62,098 bases of DNA from Firm-04 sp964479595 (GTDB taxonomy: Bacteria; Bacillota; Clostridia; Oscillospirales; Ruminococcaceae). The notes under the pieces were generated by a model. It was not told the origin of the DNA. It saw only the letters and a program-made list of their open reading frames with translations, and did no database searches. Every line of letters starts with the position of its first letter. Positions within the stretch are counted from its first letter, which is position 1. Location of the stretch: contig CAYZMU010000004.1 of NCBI GenBank assembly GCA_964479595.1, positions 1 through 62,098 on the forward strand. Reading direction: 5' to 3'. The translations under genes were made by a program, and so were the position numbers. Shown here piece by piece: positions 13,794-21,620 of the stretch.

Positions 13794-16562
13794 TCACGCA
13801 CCTTTTTCCGCGTTGAGCTTGGAGCCGCAGCAGAATTTGTATTTTTTCCCGCTGCCGCAGGGGCAGGGGGCATTGGGCTTGGGCTTGCCGCCGTTGGAAC
13901 CGGGGGCTCTCTGGAAGCTGCCGTCCCCCGCGCCGGCGTTGGGTGCGTCAGGCTTCGCGACCTGCTCGCGCTTGGGCGCCTCCTGATTCGGCGCGATCTG
14001 TATCGTCAGCAGCAGCCGCACGGTGTCCTCGCGAATGGAATCGACCATTGCGTCAAACATCTCAAAGCCCTCGTAGCGGTATTCGACCACAGGGTTCTTC
14101 TGCGCGTAGGTGCGCAGCCCCATGCCGCGCTTAAGCTCGTCCATGTCGTCGATATGCGCCATCCACTTCGTGTCCACAACCTTGAGCAGCACGACACGCT
14201 CGAGCTCTCTCAGCTGCTCGCTGCCGATAATCTGTTCGCGGCTGTTGTAGACCTTGATGGTGCGCTCAATCAGCATATCCGTGATTTCATCGCGCGAAGT
14301 CTCGTTGATTTTCTGCTCGTCCCAGTCAAAATCCTCCGGGACGGTAATCCAGTCCATGAAATACTCGCGCAGCCCGACGAGATTCCAGCTCGTCTTGTCC
14401 ACGTCGTCGGGCAGATATTGGTTCACCGTGCCGCGGATGAGCTCCCGGATCATATCGAGAATGTACGCGTGCAAATCCTGTCCGTCCAGAACCTGTCTGC
14501 GCTGTCCGTAGATGATTTCGCGCTGCTTGTTCATGACGTCGTCGTAGTTTAAGACGTTTTTGCGCGTCGCGAAGTGCATACCCTCGACTTTTTTCTGGCA
14601 GGACTCAATGACTTTCGAAAGCATCTTGCTCTCAATGGGCATATCTTCCTCCACATTGAGTTTCGCCATCATTTTTTCGAGCCGGTCGCCCGCGAAAATG
14701 CGCATCAGGTCGTCCTCCACGGAGAGGAAGAACCGGCTCTCGCCCTCGTCGCCCTGACGTCCCGAGCGCCCGCGCAGCTGATTGTCAATGCGCCGCGCCT
14801 CATGGCGTTCCGTGCCCAGAATGTAGAGCCCGCCCGCCTTCTTGACGTCCAGCGCCTTTTCCTTGACCTCGGCGTTGTATTTGTCGTAGAGCGAACGGTA
14901 GACCTCGCGCGCCGCGAGAATCTCCTCGTCGTCCGTTTCCGCGTAGCCCACGGCCTCGGTGATGATGTCCTCAGGGATTTCGCGCTTTCGCATCTCCGCC
15001 TTCGCCAAAAATTCCGCGTTGCCGCCGAGCATGATATCCGTGCCGCGCCCCGCCATGTTCGTGGCGATGGTCACCGCTCCGAGTTTTCCCGCCTGCGCGA
15101 CGATTTCCGCCTCTTTGGCGTGGTATTTGGCGTTTAGGACCTCGTGCTTGATGCCGCGGCGCTTGAGCATTTCGGAGAGCCGCTCGGATTTCTCCACCGA
15201 TACGGTACCGACCAGAACCGGCTGACCTTTCTCGTGGCAGGCGACAATCTGGTTGATGATGGCGGCGTATTTCGCCTTCTCCGTGCGGTAGATGACGTCC
15301 GGCTGGTCAATGCGGATGACAGGGCGGTTGGTCGGAATGCTGACGACGTCGAGTTTATAGATCTCCTTGAACTCGTCTTCCTCCGTCATCGCCGTGCCCG
15401 TCATGCCGGAAAGTTTTTTATACAGCCTGAAGTAATTCTGGAACGTGACCGTCGCGAGCGTTTTGGATTCGTTCTTGATCTTGACGCCTTCCTTGGCCTC
15501 GATCGCCTGATGCAGGCCGTCGTTGTAGCGTCTTCCCATCATCATGCGCCCGGTGTTCTCGTCCACGATGATAATCTCGCCGTCCATGACCACGTAGTCC
15601 GTGTCAAGGTGCATGATGCCGTGTGCCTTGAGCGCCTGATTGACGTGGTGCAGCAGTGTCATATTGTCCGCGTCCATTAAGTTGTCCACGTGGAAATACT
15701 GCTCCGCTTTCTGCACGCCGCGCCGCGTGATGGTCGCCGTTTTCGCCTTCTCGTCCACGATGTAGTCCGCGTCCTCGTAGGCCTCGTCCTGGTCCTCTTT
15801 GTCGTCCGTTTCCACAACCGTGACAGGCGTGAGTGTCCGCACGAAGCGGTCCGCCTGCTCGTAAAGGTCGGTGGATTTGTCCCCGCGCCCGGAGATAATC
15901 AGCGGGGTGCGCGCCTCGTCAATGAGAATGGAATCCACCTCGTCGACAATCGCGAAATTCGGGTCGCGCTGCACACGGTCCTTCTTGTAAATCACCATAT
16001 TGTCGCGCAGATAGTCAAACCCTATCTCGTTGTTCGTGCCGTAGGTGACATCGCAGGCGTACGCCGCGCGGCGCGCGTCATTGTCAAGGTCGTGGATAAT
16101 GCAGCCCACCGTGAGCCCCAGAAAGCGCAGGACCTTCCCCATTTCATCCGACTGCGTCTTGGCGAGATAGTCGTTCACCGTGACGATATGCACGCCCTGC
16201 CCCGTCAGTCCGTTGAGATAGGAGGCGACACACGCGACCAGCGTTTTGCCCTCGCCGGTGCGCATCTCCGCGATTCTGCCCTGGTGCAGCACGATAGCGC
16301 CCAGAATCTGTACGGGAAACGGCTTCTTGCCCAGCACTCTGTCCGCCGCCTCGCGTACGGTCGCGAGCGCCTCGGGCATAATGTCGTCGAGCGTTTCCCC
16401 ATTGGAAAGCCTTTCGCGGAATTCCGCCGTCTTTGCCTTGAGCATCGCGTCGGAAAGCCCCTTGTATTCCTCGTCCAGATCGAGCACGCGACGCTTGATG
16501 GGCTCAATCTTCGCGAGTTCCTTTTCACTGTACGAGCCGAAAACCCTGTCGAGAACACTCAT
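13794..16562 (-). CDS. secA: preprotein translocase ATPase SecA
   Basis: The motor that drives unfolded preproteins through SecYEG at the membrane. 922 residues with the expected order: nucleotide domain with MRTGEGKTLVA (about residue 100), Walker B DEVDSILIDEARTPL, second nucleotide domain (MAGRGTDIMLGG, RGRSGRQGDEG), helical scaffold, and the C-terminal zinc SEC-C motif CPCGSGKKYKFCCG that binds SecB or ribosomes in other bacteria. Complete and standard in length. Its operon continues into two exported cellulosomal proteins, which are themselves likely SecA substrates. It has its own promoter at 16622-16650. Confidence 0.97.
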   Translation of the reverse strand: MSVLDRVFGSYSEKELAKIEPIKRRVLDLDEEYKGLSDAMLKAKTAEFRERLSNGETLDDIMPEALATVREAADRVLGKKPFPVQILGAIVLHQGRIAEMRTGEGKTLVACVASYLNGLTGQGVHIVTVNDYLAKTQSDEMGKVLRFLGLTVGCIIHDLDNDARRAAYACDVTYGTNNEIGFDYLRDNMVIYKKDRVQRDPNFAIVDEVDSILIDEARTPLIISGRGDKSTDLYEQADRFVRTLTPVTVVETDDKEDQDEAYEDADYIVDEKAKTATITRRGVQKAEQYFHVDNLMDADNMTLLHHVNQALKAHGIMHLDTDYVVMDGEIIIVDENTGRMMMGRRYNDGLHQAIEAKEGVKIKNESKTLATVTFQNYFRLYKKLSGMTGTAMTEEDEFKEIYKLDVVSIPTNRPVIRIDQPDVIYRTEKAKYAAIINQIVACHEKGQPVLVGTVSVEKSERLSEMLKRRGIKHEVLNAKYHAKEAEIVAQAGKLGAVTIATNMAGRGTDIMLGGNAEFLAKAEMRKREIPEDIITEAVGYAETDDEEILAAREVYRSLYDKYNAEVKEKALDVKKAGGLYILGTERHEARRIDNQLRGRSGRQGDEGESRFFLSVEDDLMRIFAGDRLEKMMAKLNVEEDMPIESKMLSKVIESCQKKVEGMHFATRKNVLNYDDVMNKQREIIYGQRRQVLDGQDLHAYILDMIRELIRGTVNQYLPDDVDKTSWNLVGLREYFMDWITVPEDFDWDEQKINETSRDEITDMLIERTIKVYNSREQIIGSEQLRELERVVLLKVVDTKWMAHIDDMDELKRGMGLRTYAQKNPVVEYRYEGFEMFDAMVDSIREDTVRLLLTIQIAPNQEAPKREQVAKPDAPNAGAGDGSFQRAPGSNGGKPKPNAPCPCGSGKKYKFCCGSKLNAEKGA

Positions 16563-16621
16563 TCCAAAACCGCCTTTTCTTCCTTTTGCCGGGCCGGCGT
16601 TCTTTAGCGCCCGCCCCTTTC

Positions 16622-16650
16622 AGTTTACACTTTTTTCCCGCTTTTGTCAA
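16622..16650 (-). promoter_or_regulatory. promoter of the secA operon
   Basis: Minus strand TTGACA (16650-16645), 17 bp, TAAACT (16627-16622). No terminator is visible between secA and the two genes after it, so this promoter probably serves all three. Confidence 0.85.
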
Positions 16651-16666
16651 TATCCCCCGCGCTGTA

Positions 16667-17617
16667 TCAGTCTTTATGCAAAAATGTCTGAATCAGATAT
16701 TTTGGCCGCTTCTTGGTCTCCAGATAGATTTTGCCGATATATTCCCCGATGACCCCGATGGCGAGCAGCTGCAGACCGCCGATGGCCCAGACCGAGAGTG
16801 CGAGCGACGTCCAGCCCGCGACCGTGTGCCCCGTAAAATGCCGCACGAGAAAGTACACGAGCATGACAAGGCTCACCGTGAAGATGCAGATGCCCAGCGA
16901 GGTGATCATGCGAATGGGCTTGACAGAGAGCGAGGTAATGCCCTCCATCGCGAAAGAGAGCATCTTGCGCAGCGGGTATTTGGATTTCCCCGCGAAGCGC
17001 TCCCCGCGTTCGTAATAGACTTTCGCGGAAGGATAGCCAATCATCGGGACCATCCCGCGCAGAAAGAGGTTTACCTCCCCGAATTGCGAGAGCCCCTCCA
17101 GCGCGCGGCGGCTCATCAGACGGTAGTCCGCGTGGTCATAGACGACCTCCACGCCCATGAAGGACAGCACCTTGTAAAACGCCCGCGCCGTGAAACGCTT
17201 GAAAGCCGAATCCGTTTCGCGCTTGCTGCGCACCCCGTAGACAATGTCAAAGCCCTCCTCGAACTTCTCGATCATCTCCTCAGAAGCGTTGATGTCGTCC
17301 TGCAGGTCCGCGTCCATGGAGATGGCGGCGTCGCAGAGCGGCAGCGCCTGCATCAGCCCCGCCAGCAGCGCGTTCTGATGCCCCTTGTTCCGCGAAAGTT
17401 TCAGCCCGTCAAAAATATCCGGGTCGGCCTCATGAATTTTTTCTATCAGTTCCCAGGTTCGGTCGCGCGAGCCGTCGTCCACAAAGAGCACCCGGCTCCG
17501 CGGGGTAATAGCGCTCTTTTCAAGAAGGCTCTGATATTTTTCCCGCAGCCGCTTTGCCGTTTCGGGCAGCACTTCCTCCTCGTTGTAGCACGGTATCACA
17601 AAATAGATGGTTTTCAT
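16667..17617 (-). CDS. membrane glycosyltransferase family 2 (polyprenyl-phosphate sugar transferase type)
   Basis: A 316-residue GT2 enzyme. The catalytic part (about 1-220) opens with IYFVIPCYNEEEVLPETA and has FVDDGSRDRT and the metal-binding SMDADLQDD near 100. Two C-terminal membrane segments (about 232-258 and 270-292) end in GEYIGKIYLETKKRPKYLI. This layout is typical of GtrB/DPM1-type enzymes, which transfer a hexose to undecaprenyl phosphate for later wall or teichoic acid decoration. The donor sugar cannot be read from sequence. It overlaps murD by ATGA, so it is expressed with peptidoglycan synthesis. Confidence 0.88.
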   Translation of the reverse strand: MKTIYFVIPCYNEEEVLPETAKRLREKYQSLLEKSAITPRSRVLFVDDGSRDRTWELIEKIHEADPDIFDGLKLSRNKGHQNALLAGLMQALPLCDAAISMDADLQDDINASEEMIEKFEEGFDIVYGVRSKRETDSAFKRFTARAFYKVLSFMGVEVVYDHADYRLMSRRALEGLSQFGEVNLFLRGMVPMIGYPSAKVYYERGERFAGKSKYPLRKMLSFAMEGITSLSVKPIRMITSLGICIFTVSLVMLVYFLVRHFTGHTVAGWTSLALSVWAIGGLQLLAIGVIGEYIGKIYLETKKRPKYLIQTFLHKD

Positions 17618-18951
17618 GCGTCCCCGCCTTCCGCGAGCGCCCGGAAACAGTCGCCGCGTTCCTCAAAATTCTTATATTCGTTGTAACTCGCCGCCGCGGG
17701 GGAGAGCAGACAGATTTTTCCTCGCTCCGTGACGCGTTTCGCGAGCGCGACCGCCCCCCGCAAATCCGGCACATAACACATTCTGTCACGCAGCGCGGGC
17801 GGGAAGGCTTTCGCCTCCTCGTAAATGCGCTTCCCCGAATCCGAGAGCAGAATGATATGGCGCACATCGCAGCTTTCCAGCGCCTCCAGCAGCGGCGTGT
17901 ACGAAATCCCCCGGTCCATGCCGCCAATCAGCACGGTATCCGTCCGCGGGAGCGCCCGCAGCGCCTCCATGCAGGTCTCGCAGGTCGTGGAAATGGAATC
18001 GTCCACCCAGAAAATCCCGTGATATTCCCCGATAGGCGTGAGGCGGTGCGGCAGCGGGGTGAATGTCTCAAGCCCCTTCAGAATATCCTTATCCGCCGCG
18101 CCGAAACGTTTCGCGAGCGCCGCCGCGACCGCGCAGTTGAGGCGGTTGTGCTCCCCCGCGAGCGGAAGGTTTTCCGGCAGCTCCAGCGTTTCGCCCTCAC
18201 AGAGCACAGTGTCGCCGCCAAGCAGCGAGATATCCGCGCCCGGGTCGTTGGCCGCCAGACGCAAAACCCGCGCCCCGCCTTCCTTTGGCAGGTTCTCCGC
18301 CCCGAGAATGAGCAGGTCTCCCGGCTTCTGGTGGCGGTAGATGTTCTCCTTGCAAAAGGCGTAATTCTCAAACGTTCCGTAGTGGTCCAGATGCTCCTCG
18401 AACAGATTCAGAAACACCGCCGTCTTCGGGGAGACATGGCAGAACTCGAGCTGATGCACCCCGATTTCGAGCACCAGAATCGTCCGCGGCGTGATTTGTT
18501 CGTAAAGGTCCGCCATCGGTATCCCGATATTGCCGCCCAGAATCGCGGGCTGGCCCGCCGTCTGGAGAAGGTGGCACAGCAGCGAGGCGGTCGTTGACTT
18601 TCCCTTCGTTCCCGTGACGCCGATACATTGGTCCCGATACGCGGTGAGGAAAAGCTCCGTCAGCGAGGTGACTTTGCACGCGAGGCGCTCAGGGCGGTAT
18701 TCCTCGCGCAGCACAACCCCCGGGCTTTTGAATACAATGTCGTACTCTTTCACGGCGGACTGATAGTCCGCGCCCGTGTGCAGCACAGCGCATTCCGGCG
18801 CGTCAGGGACGGGATTTTGGTCGGCGATTCCGAGCGACGCGAAGCCGCCCGCCTGCAGAACGCGCCCGCAAAGAGACCTGCCCTCTCTGCCAAAGCCCAG
18901 CAGCAGCACGCGCTTGCGCTGGATTTCCTCACGCAGCAGTTTCAGCAGCAC
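17614..18951 (-). CDS. murD: UDP-N-acetylmuramoyl-L-alanine--D-glutamate ligase
   Basis: Adds D-glutamate to UDP-MurNAc-L-Ala in the cytosolic stage of peptidoglycan synthesis. The 445 residues carry an N-terminal Rossmann-like part (VLLLGFGREGRSL), the ATP loop GVTGTKGKSTTASLL, and the Mur ligase motifs GEHNRLNCAVAAALA and FWVDDSISTT. GTG start at 18951 with AAGGAG 10 nt upstream. Unlike the usual dcw cluster, it stands away from other mur/fts genes and is paired with a glycosyltransferase. Confidence 0.93.
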   Translation of the reverse strand: MLLKLLREEIQRKRVLLLGFGREGRSLCGRVLQAGGFASLGIADQNPVPDAPECAVLHTGADYQSAVKEYDIVFKSPGVVLREEYRPERLACKVTSLTELFLTAYRDQCIGVTGTKGKSTTASLLCHLLQTAGQPAILGGNIGIPMADLYEQITPRTILVLEIGVHQLEFCHVSPKTAVFLNLFEEHLDHYGTFENYAFCKENIYRHQKPGDLLILGAENLPKEGGARVLRLAANDPGADISLLGGDTVLCEGETLELPENLPLAGEHNRLNCAVAAALAKRFGAADKDILKGLETFTPLPHRLTPIGEYHGIFWVDDSISTTCETCMEALRALPRTDTVLIGGMDRGISYTPLLEALESCDVRHIILLSDSGKRIYEEAKAFPPALRDRMCYVPDLRGAVALAKRVTERGKICLLSPAAASYNEYKNFEERGDCFRALAEGGDA

Positions 18952-18989
18952 GCCGTCCCAGCTCCTTCCCCGTATTATCCACCACTTCT

Positions 18990-19018
18990 ATTATACCAGA
19001 ATTTTGCGCAATTCGCAA
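18990..19018 (-). promoter_or_regulatory. promoter of murD
   Basis: Minus strand TTGCGA (19018-19013), 17 bp, TATAAT (18995-18990), with TGG before the -10 (extended). Confidence 0.75.
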
Positions 19019-19118
19019 GTGCGCGCGCCGTATTTGTATGTTTTGACCAAAATTTTCGCGCCCCGGCGGCTCTTTTCGACACAGCCCCGGTTTCTCTCAG
19101 GCAGAGCGCGGCATAGCC

Positions 19119-19541
19119 TTACTTGTTTTCGCGAATCTCGCGCAGCAGCTGCGCCAGCGTGACCTTTGCCATTTCGTCTTCCATCGCGTCCTCGATATTG
19201 TTCATTCTTTTGTCCAGAACCCTATGAATATTCCCTCCGACCGGGCAGTCCGGGTTCGGGTTTTCGTGGAAATGAAAGAGCGGCTCGTCTTTTTCGACCG
19301 CTCTGAAAATGTCCAGCAGCGTCACGGATTCGGGCGGCTTCGCAAGGCACGCGCCGCCGACACCCGGGGTCACCCGCACGAGCCCGGCTTTTGAGAGCGC
19401 GGCGAGGAGATTCCGGATGATGACGGGGTTCACGCTGACACTGCCCGCGAGAAAATCCGAGGTCACTTTGGTTTCGTCCTGAAAATAGCCCACGCAGAGC
19501 AGGATGTGCGTGGCAATGGTGAATCTTGTGGAAAACCGCAT
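19119..19541 (-). CDS. Rrf2 family regulator (YwnA-like), divergent to a cupin gene
   Basis: 140 residues. Winged-helix Rrf2 fold: MRFSTRFTIATHILLCVGY, VTSDFLAGSVSVNPVIIRNLLAALSKAGLV, then the wing (TPGVGGACLAKPPESVTLLDIFRAVE). The three clustered cysteines of IscR are absent; the cysteines lie at PDCPVG and GGACL, so it more likely senses a thiol-reactive or metabolite signal than a classical cluster. The start is the ATG at 19541, with AAAGGAGG about 8 nt upstream; the open frame before it is untranslated. It is transcribed away from the cupin gene, which very likely is its target through the twin operators at 19648-19708. Confidence 0.88.
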   Translation of the reverse strand: MRFSTRFTIATHILLCVGYFQDETKVTSDFLAGSVSVNPVIIRNLLAALSKAGLVRVTPGVGGACLAKPPESVTLLDIFRAVEKDEPLFHFHENPNPDCPVGGNIHRVLDKRMNNIEDAMEDEMAKVTLAQLLREIRENK

Positions 19542-19569
19542 ACAAAAGCCTCCTTTCCCGCATGGGTTC

Positions 19570-19598
19570 AGTATAGCAGAAATCCCGCGAAATGTCAA
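19570..19598 (-). promoter_or_regulatory. promoter of the YwnA-like rrf2 gene
   Basis: Minus strand TTGACA (19598-19593), 17 bp, TATACT (19575-19570). Confidence 0.85.
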
Positions 19599-19647
19599 TC
19601 CGCACAAAAGCAGGCGGGAGATTTTGTGCATTTCTCCGAAATTGCGC

Positions 19648-19666
19648 TGTAAGTGTTGACATTACA
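19648..19666 (+). promoter_or_regulatory. operator 1, TGTAA-N9-TTACA, over the -35 of the cupin promoter
   Basis: A perfect inverted repeat (half-sites 19648-19652 and 19662-19666). Its 9-base centre contains the TTGACA -35. The flanks match operator 2 (GC before, AC after). Confidence 0.75.
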
Positions 19667-19684
19667 ACGCGGCTGTGGTATGCT
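19656..19684 (+). promoter_or_regulatory. promoter of the cupin gene
   Basis: TTGACA (19656-19661), 17 bp, TATGCT (19679-19684). It is bracketed by the two operator copies. Confidence 0.82.
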
Positions 19685-19689
19685 ATAGC

Positions 19690-19708
19690 TGTAACCGATA
19701 GCGTTACA
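19690..19708 (+). promoter_or_regulatory. operator 2, TGTAA-N9-TTACA, at the transcription start
   Basis: Same half-sites and spacing as operator 1 with a different centre (CCGATAGCG). Centre-to-centre distance is 42 bp, about four helical turns, which would let two dimers bind the same face and repress cupin transcription. Confidence 0.75.
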
Positions 19709-19731
19709 ACAACATACAGGGAGGTTTTCTC

Positions 19732-20088
19732 ATGAGCAATTACCAAAAAGTCCATGTCGGCGCGGACGCCAGAACCGAACTTCACGACGCGCTCGGCCTC
19801 AGCGGCGCGGAGGTCAGCGTCAATCACCTGCCCGCGGGGGGCAGTGTGCCGTTTGTCCACTCGCACAGGCAGAACGAGGAGATCTATGGGATTCTCTCCG
19901 GGCGCGGTGCGCTTGAGATTGACGGCGAGACTGTTACCCTGAACGCGGGGGACTGGCTGAGGATTTCGCCCGCGGGGAAAAGGCGCCTGCGCGCGGCGGA
20001 GGATTCCGAACTGAGCTACATCTGTGTTCAGGTCAAGGAAAATTCTCTGGAGGCGTACACCGGCGGCGACGCGGAGATTTGCGGCTGA
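19732..20088 (+). CDS. single-domain cupin protein
   Basis: 118 residues of a small beta-barrel cupin. Motif 1 is visible as SHRQNEEIYGILSGRGALEIDGE, where HS-H-x3-E replaces the usual G(X)5HXH(X)3-4E with at least one His and one Glu ligand; motif 2 (LNAGDWLRISPAGKRRLRA) has lost the typical histidine. A metal site is therefore weak or altered. Such cupins paired with Rrf2 regulators are widespread in Clostridia but their role is not settled; detoxification or redox sensing are possible. The ATG at 19732 has AGGGAGG at 7 nt. The end of the gene is intact, 8 bases before the assembly gap. Confidence 0.85.
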   Translation: MSNYQKVHVGADARTELHDALGLSGAEVSVNHLPAGGSVPFVHSHRQNEEIYGILSGRGALEIDGETVTLNAGDWLRISPAGKRRLRAAEDSELSYICVQVKENSLEAYTGGDAEICG

Positions 20089-20096
20089 CCCTCAAA

Positions 20097-20196
20097 NNNN
20101 NNNNNNNNNNNNNNNNNNNNNNNNNNNNNNNNNNNNNNNNNNNNNNNNNNNNNNNNNNNNNNNNNNNNNNNNNNNNNNNNNNNNNNNNNNNNNNNN
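20097..20196. other. assembly gap, 100 Ns
   Basis: Exactly 100 undetermined bases between the cupin gene and the terminator at 20215. The round number is a scaffolding placeholder, so the real distance and content are unknown; genes could be missing here. Confidence 0.98.
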
Positions 20197-20214
20197 CGTG
20201 CGAAAAAAGGTGAT

Positions 20215-20242
20215 AAAAGAGCGGAGAACTTCTCTCCGCTCT
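20215..20242 (-). terminator. Rho-independent terminator after the AI-2E-type transporter
   Basis: A 10-bp perfect stem (AGAGCGGAGA with TCTCCGCTCT) around a 5-nt loop, with TTTTATC on the minus-strand exit. On the plus strand the exit is only CTTGTTT, so it serves mainly the minus-strand operon. Confidence 0.85.
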
Positions 20243-20268
20243 CTTGTTTATGTCCGCCGCGGGACGGA

Positions 20269-21597
20269 TTATTTTTTCTTAGACTTTCTGAAAAAGCGCG
20301 GTTTCTTGGGAGGTTCTTTGCCCTCCGCCCCGTTTTTGCCCGCCGGCTCGGATTCGATTGCTGATTGCGCCGCGGATTCCGGAGTATCCGTCGGTCCGGA
20401 CGCGCCGTCCGCGGTCAAGGGGGGACCTTCCGCCGCGAGGGCCGCGGCTTTCTCCCGGTCTTTCTTGTCCACGGCGTCCTTGAGCAGGGTGAAGATAATC
20501 GCGAAAATCGGCACGGCGATGAAAATGCCCATAATGCCGTTCATGCCGCCGCCGACAATCACCGCGATAAGCACCAGCAGCCCCGGCAGACCGATGGATT
20601 CCCCGACGACCTTCGGGTAAATGAAATGCCCCTCAATCTGCTGCAGCAGCAGAATGAAAACAAGAAACCAAATCACCTTGTCGGGCGCCTCCACCCAGAC
20701 GAGCAGCGAGCCGACAATCGCGCCGATCCACGCGCCGATAATGGGCAGCAGCGCCGTAATCCCCGTCAGCACCCCAATCGTCACCGCGTAGGGGAAGCGG
20801 AAAATCGCGAGCCCTATCGTGCAGAGCGTGCCAAAAATCACCGCCTCGATCATCTGCCCCGTGAGGAAATTGGAGAAGGAGCGGTTCGTGACCTGCAGGA
20901 CGCGGAACATCTCGTCCTGAAAGCGCGCCGGGATGAAGAGTTCGAGCAGCTTGCGCAGCACGCGCAGCACGCGGTCTTTCTGGACCAGAATGTAGATGGC
21001 GATAATAAAGCCCACCACGACGTTCGCGATTGCGGTAATGACAGACGCCGTCGCGCTGAATGCCGTGTCGAGGACTGTGCCGACCTTGCCGTCAAGCAGA
21101 TTCGAGAAGAAATCTATCACTTCGTCCCAGTCAATCTGGAATTTGTGAATGGATTCCGAGACCGAGGGGGGAGCCTTCCATTCTATCAGCTTGGCGTCAA
21201 TCCAGGCCAGAAGCTGCTCCTGACTGGTGGGCAGCTTTTCTATCAGCGTCTCCACTGCCGATTTCACCTGCGGCACGATGAAGAACACAATCAGCGCGAT
21301 GATAATCGCCACGACCACCGTTGTGGAGACCGCGCAGAAAACCCCGCAGAGGCGTTTCTCCCACCTCTTTTCGGATTCCGCCATGTGATAATAGACCTTG
21401 TGGCGGAAGATGTTCATGATGATGTTGATGATAAACGCGATGACCACGCCGTAGATCACCGGCTCCAGAATCGCGAAAATCCACGAAAACGCGTTCTTTA
21501 CGGAATCAAACTTGACCAGCAGCATGAAGAGAACGATGCCGTAGGTGACCACCGCGAAAAGCCTTTTTGTCTGTTTCTTGAAATCAGAATCCTGCAT
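20269..21597 (-). CDS. AI-2E family transporter-like membrane protein
   Basis: 442 residues of the AI-2 exporter/TerC-unrelated 'YdbI/TqsA' superfamily. Several membrane helices occur at about 12-35, 38-62, 85-110, 195-215, 245-335, and 350-385. The family signature IGLPGLLVLIAVIVGGGMNGIMGIFIAVP is clear near 345-375. The last 65 residues are a charged cytosolic tail rich in Ala, Glu, Pro and Lys that is longer than usual and ends RFFRKSKKK. Known members export AI-2 or act as Na+(Li+)/H+ antiporters, so the substrate is open. Last gene of the ctpA-GH26-ppk1 string, 23 nt after ppk1. Confidence 0.85.
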   Translation of the reverse strand: MQDSDFKKQTKRLFAVVTYGIVLFMLLVKFDSVKNAFSWIFAILEPVIYGVVIAFIINIIMNIFRHKVYYHMAESEKRWEKRLCGVFCAVSTTVVVAIIIALIVFFIVPQVKSAVETLIEKLPTSQEQLLAWIDAKLIEWKAPPSVSESIHKFQIDWDEVIDFFSNLLDGKVGTVLDTAFSATASVITAIANVVVGFIIAIYILVQKDRVLRVLRKLLELFIPARFQDEMFRVLQVTNRSFSNFLTGQMIEAVIFGTLCTIGLAIFRFPYAVTIGVLTGITALLPIIGAWIGAIVGSLLVWVEAPDKVIWFLVFILLLQQIEGHFIYPKVVGESIGLPGLLVLIAVIVGGGMNGIMGIFIAVPIFAIIFTLLKDAVDKKDREKAAALAAEGPPLTADGASGPTDTPESAAQSAIESEPAGKNGAEGKEPPKKPRFFRKSKKK

Positions 21598-21620
21598 GGT
21601 TTCAATACCCCGTTTGGTGT

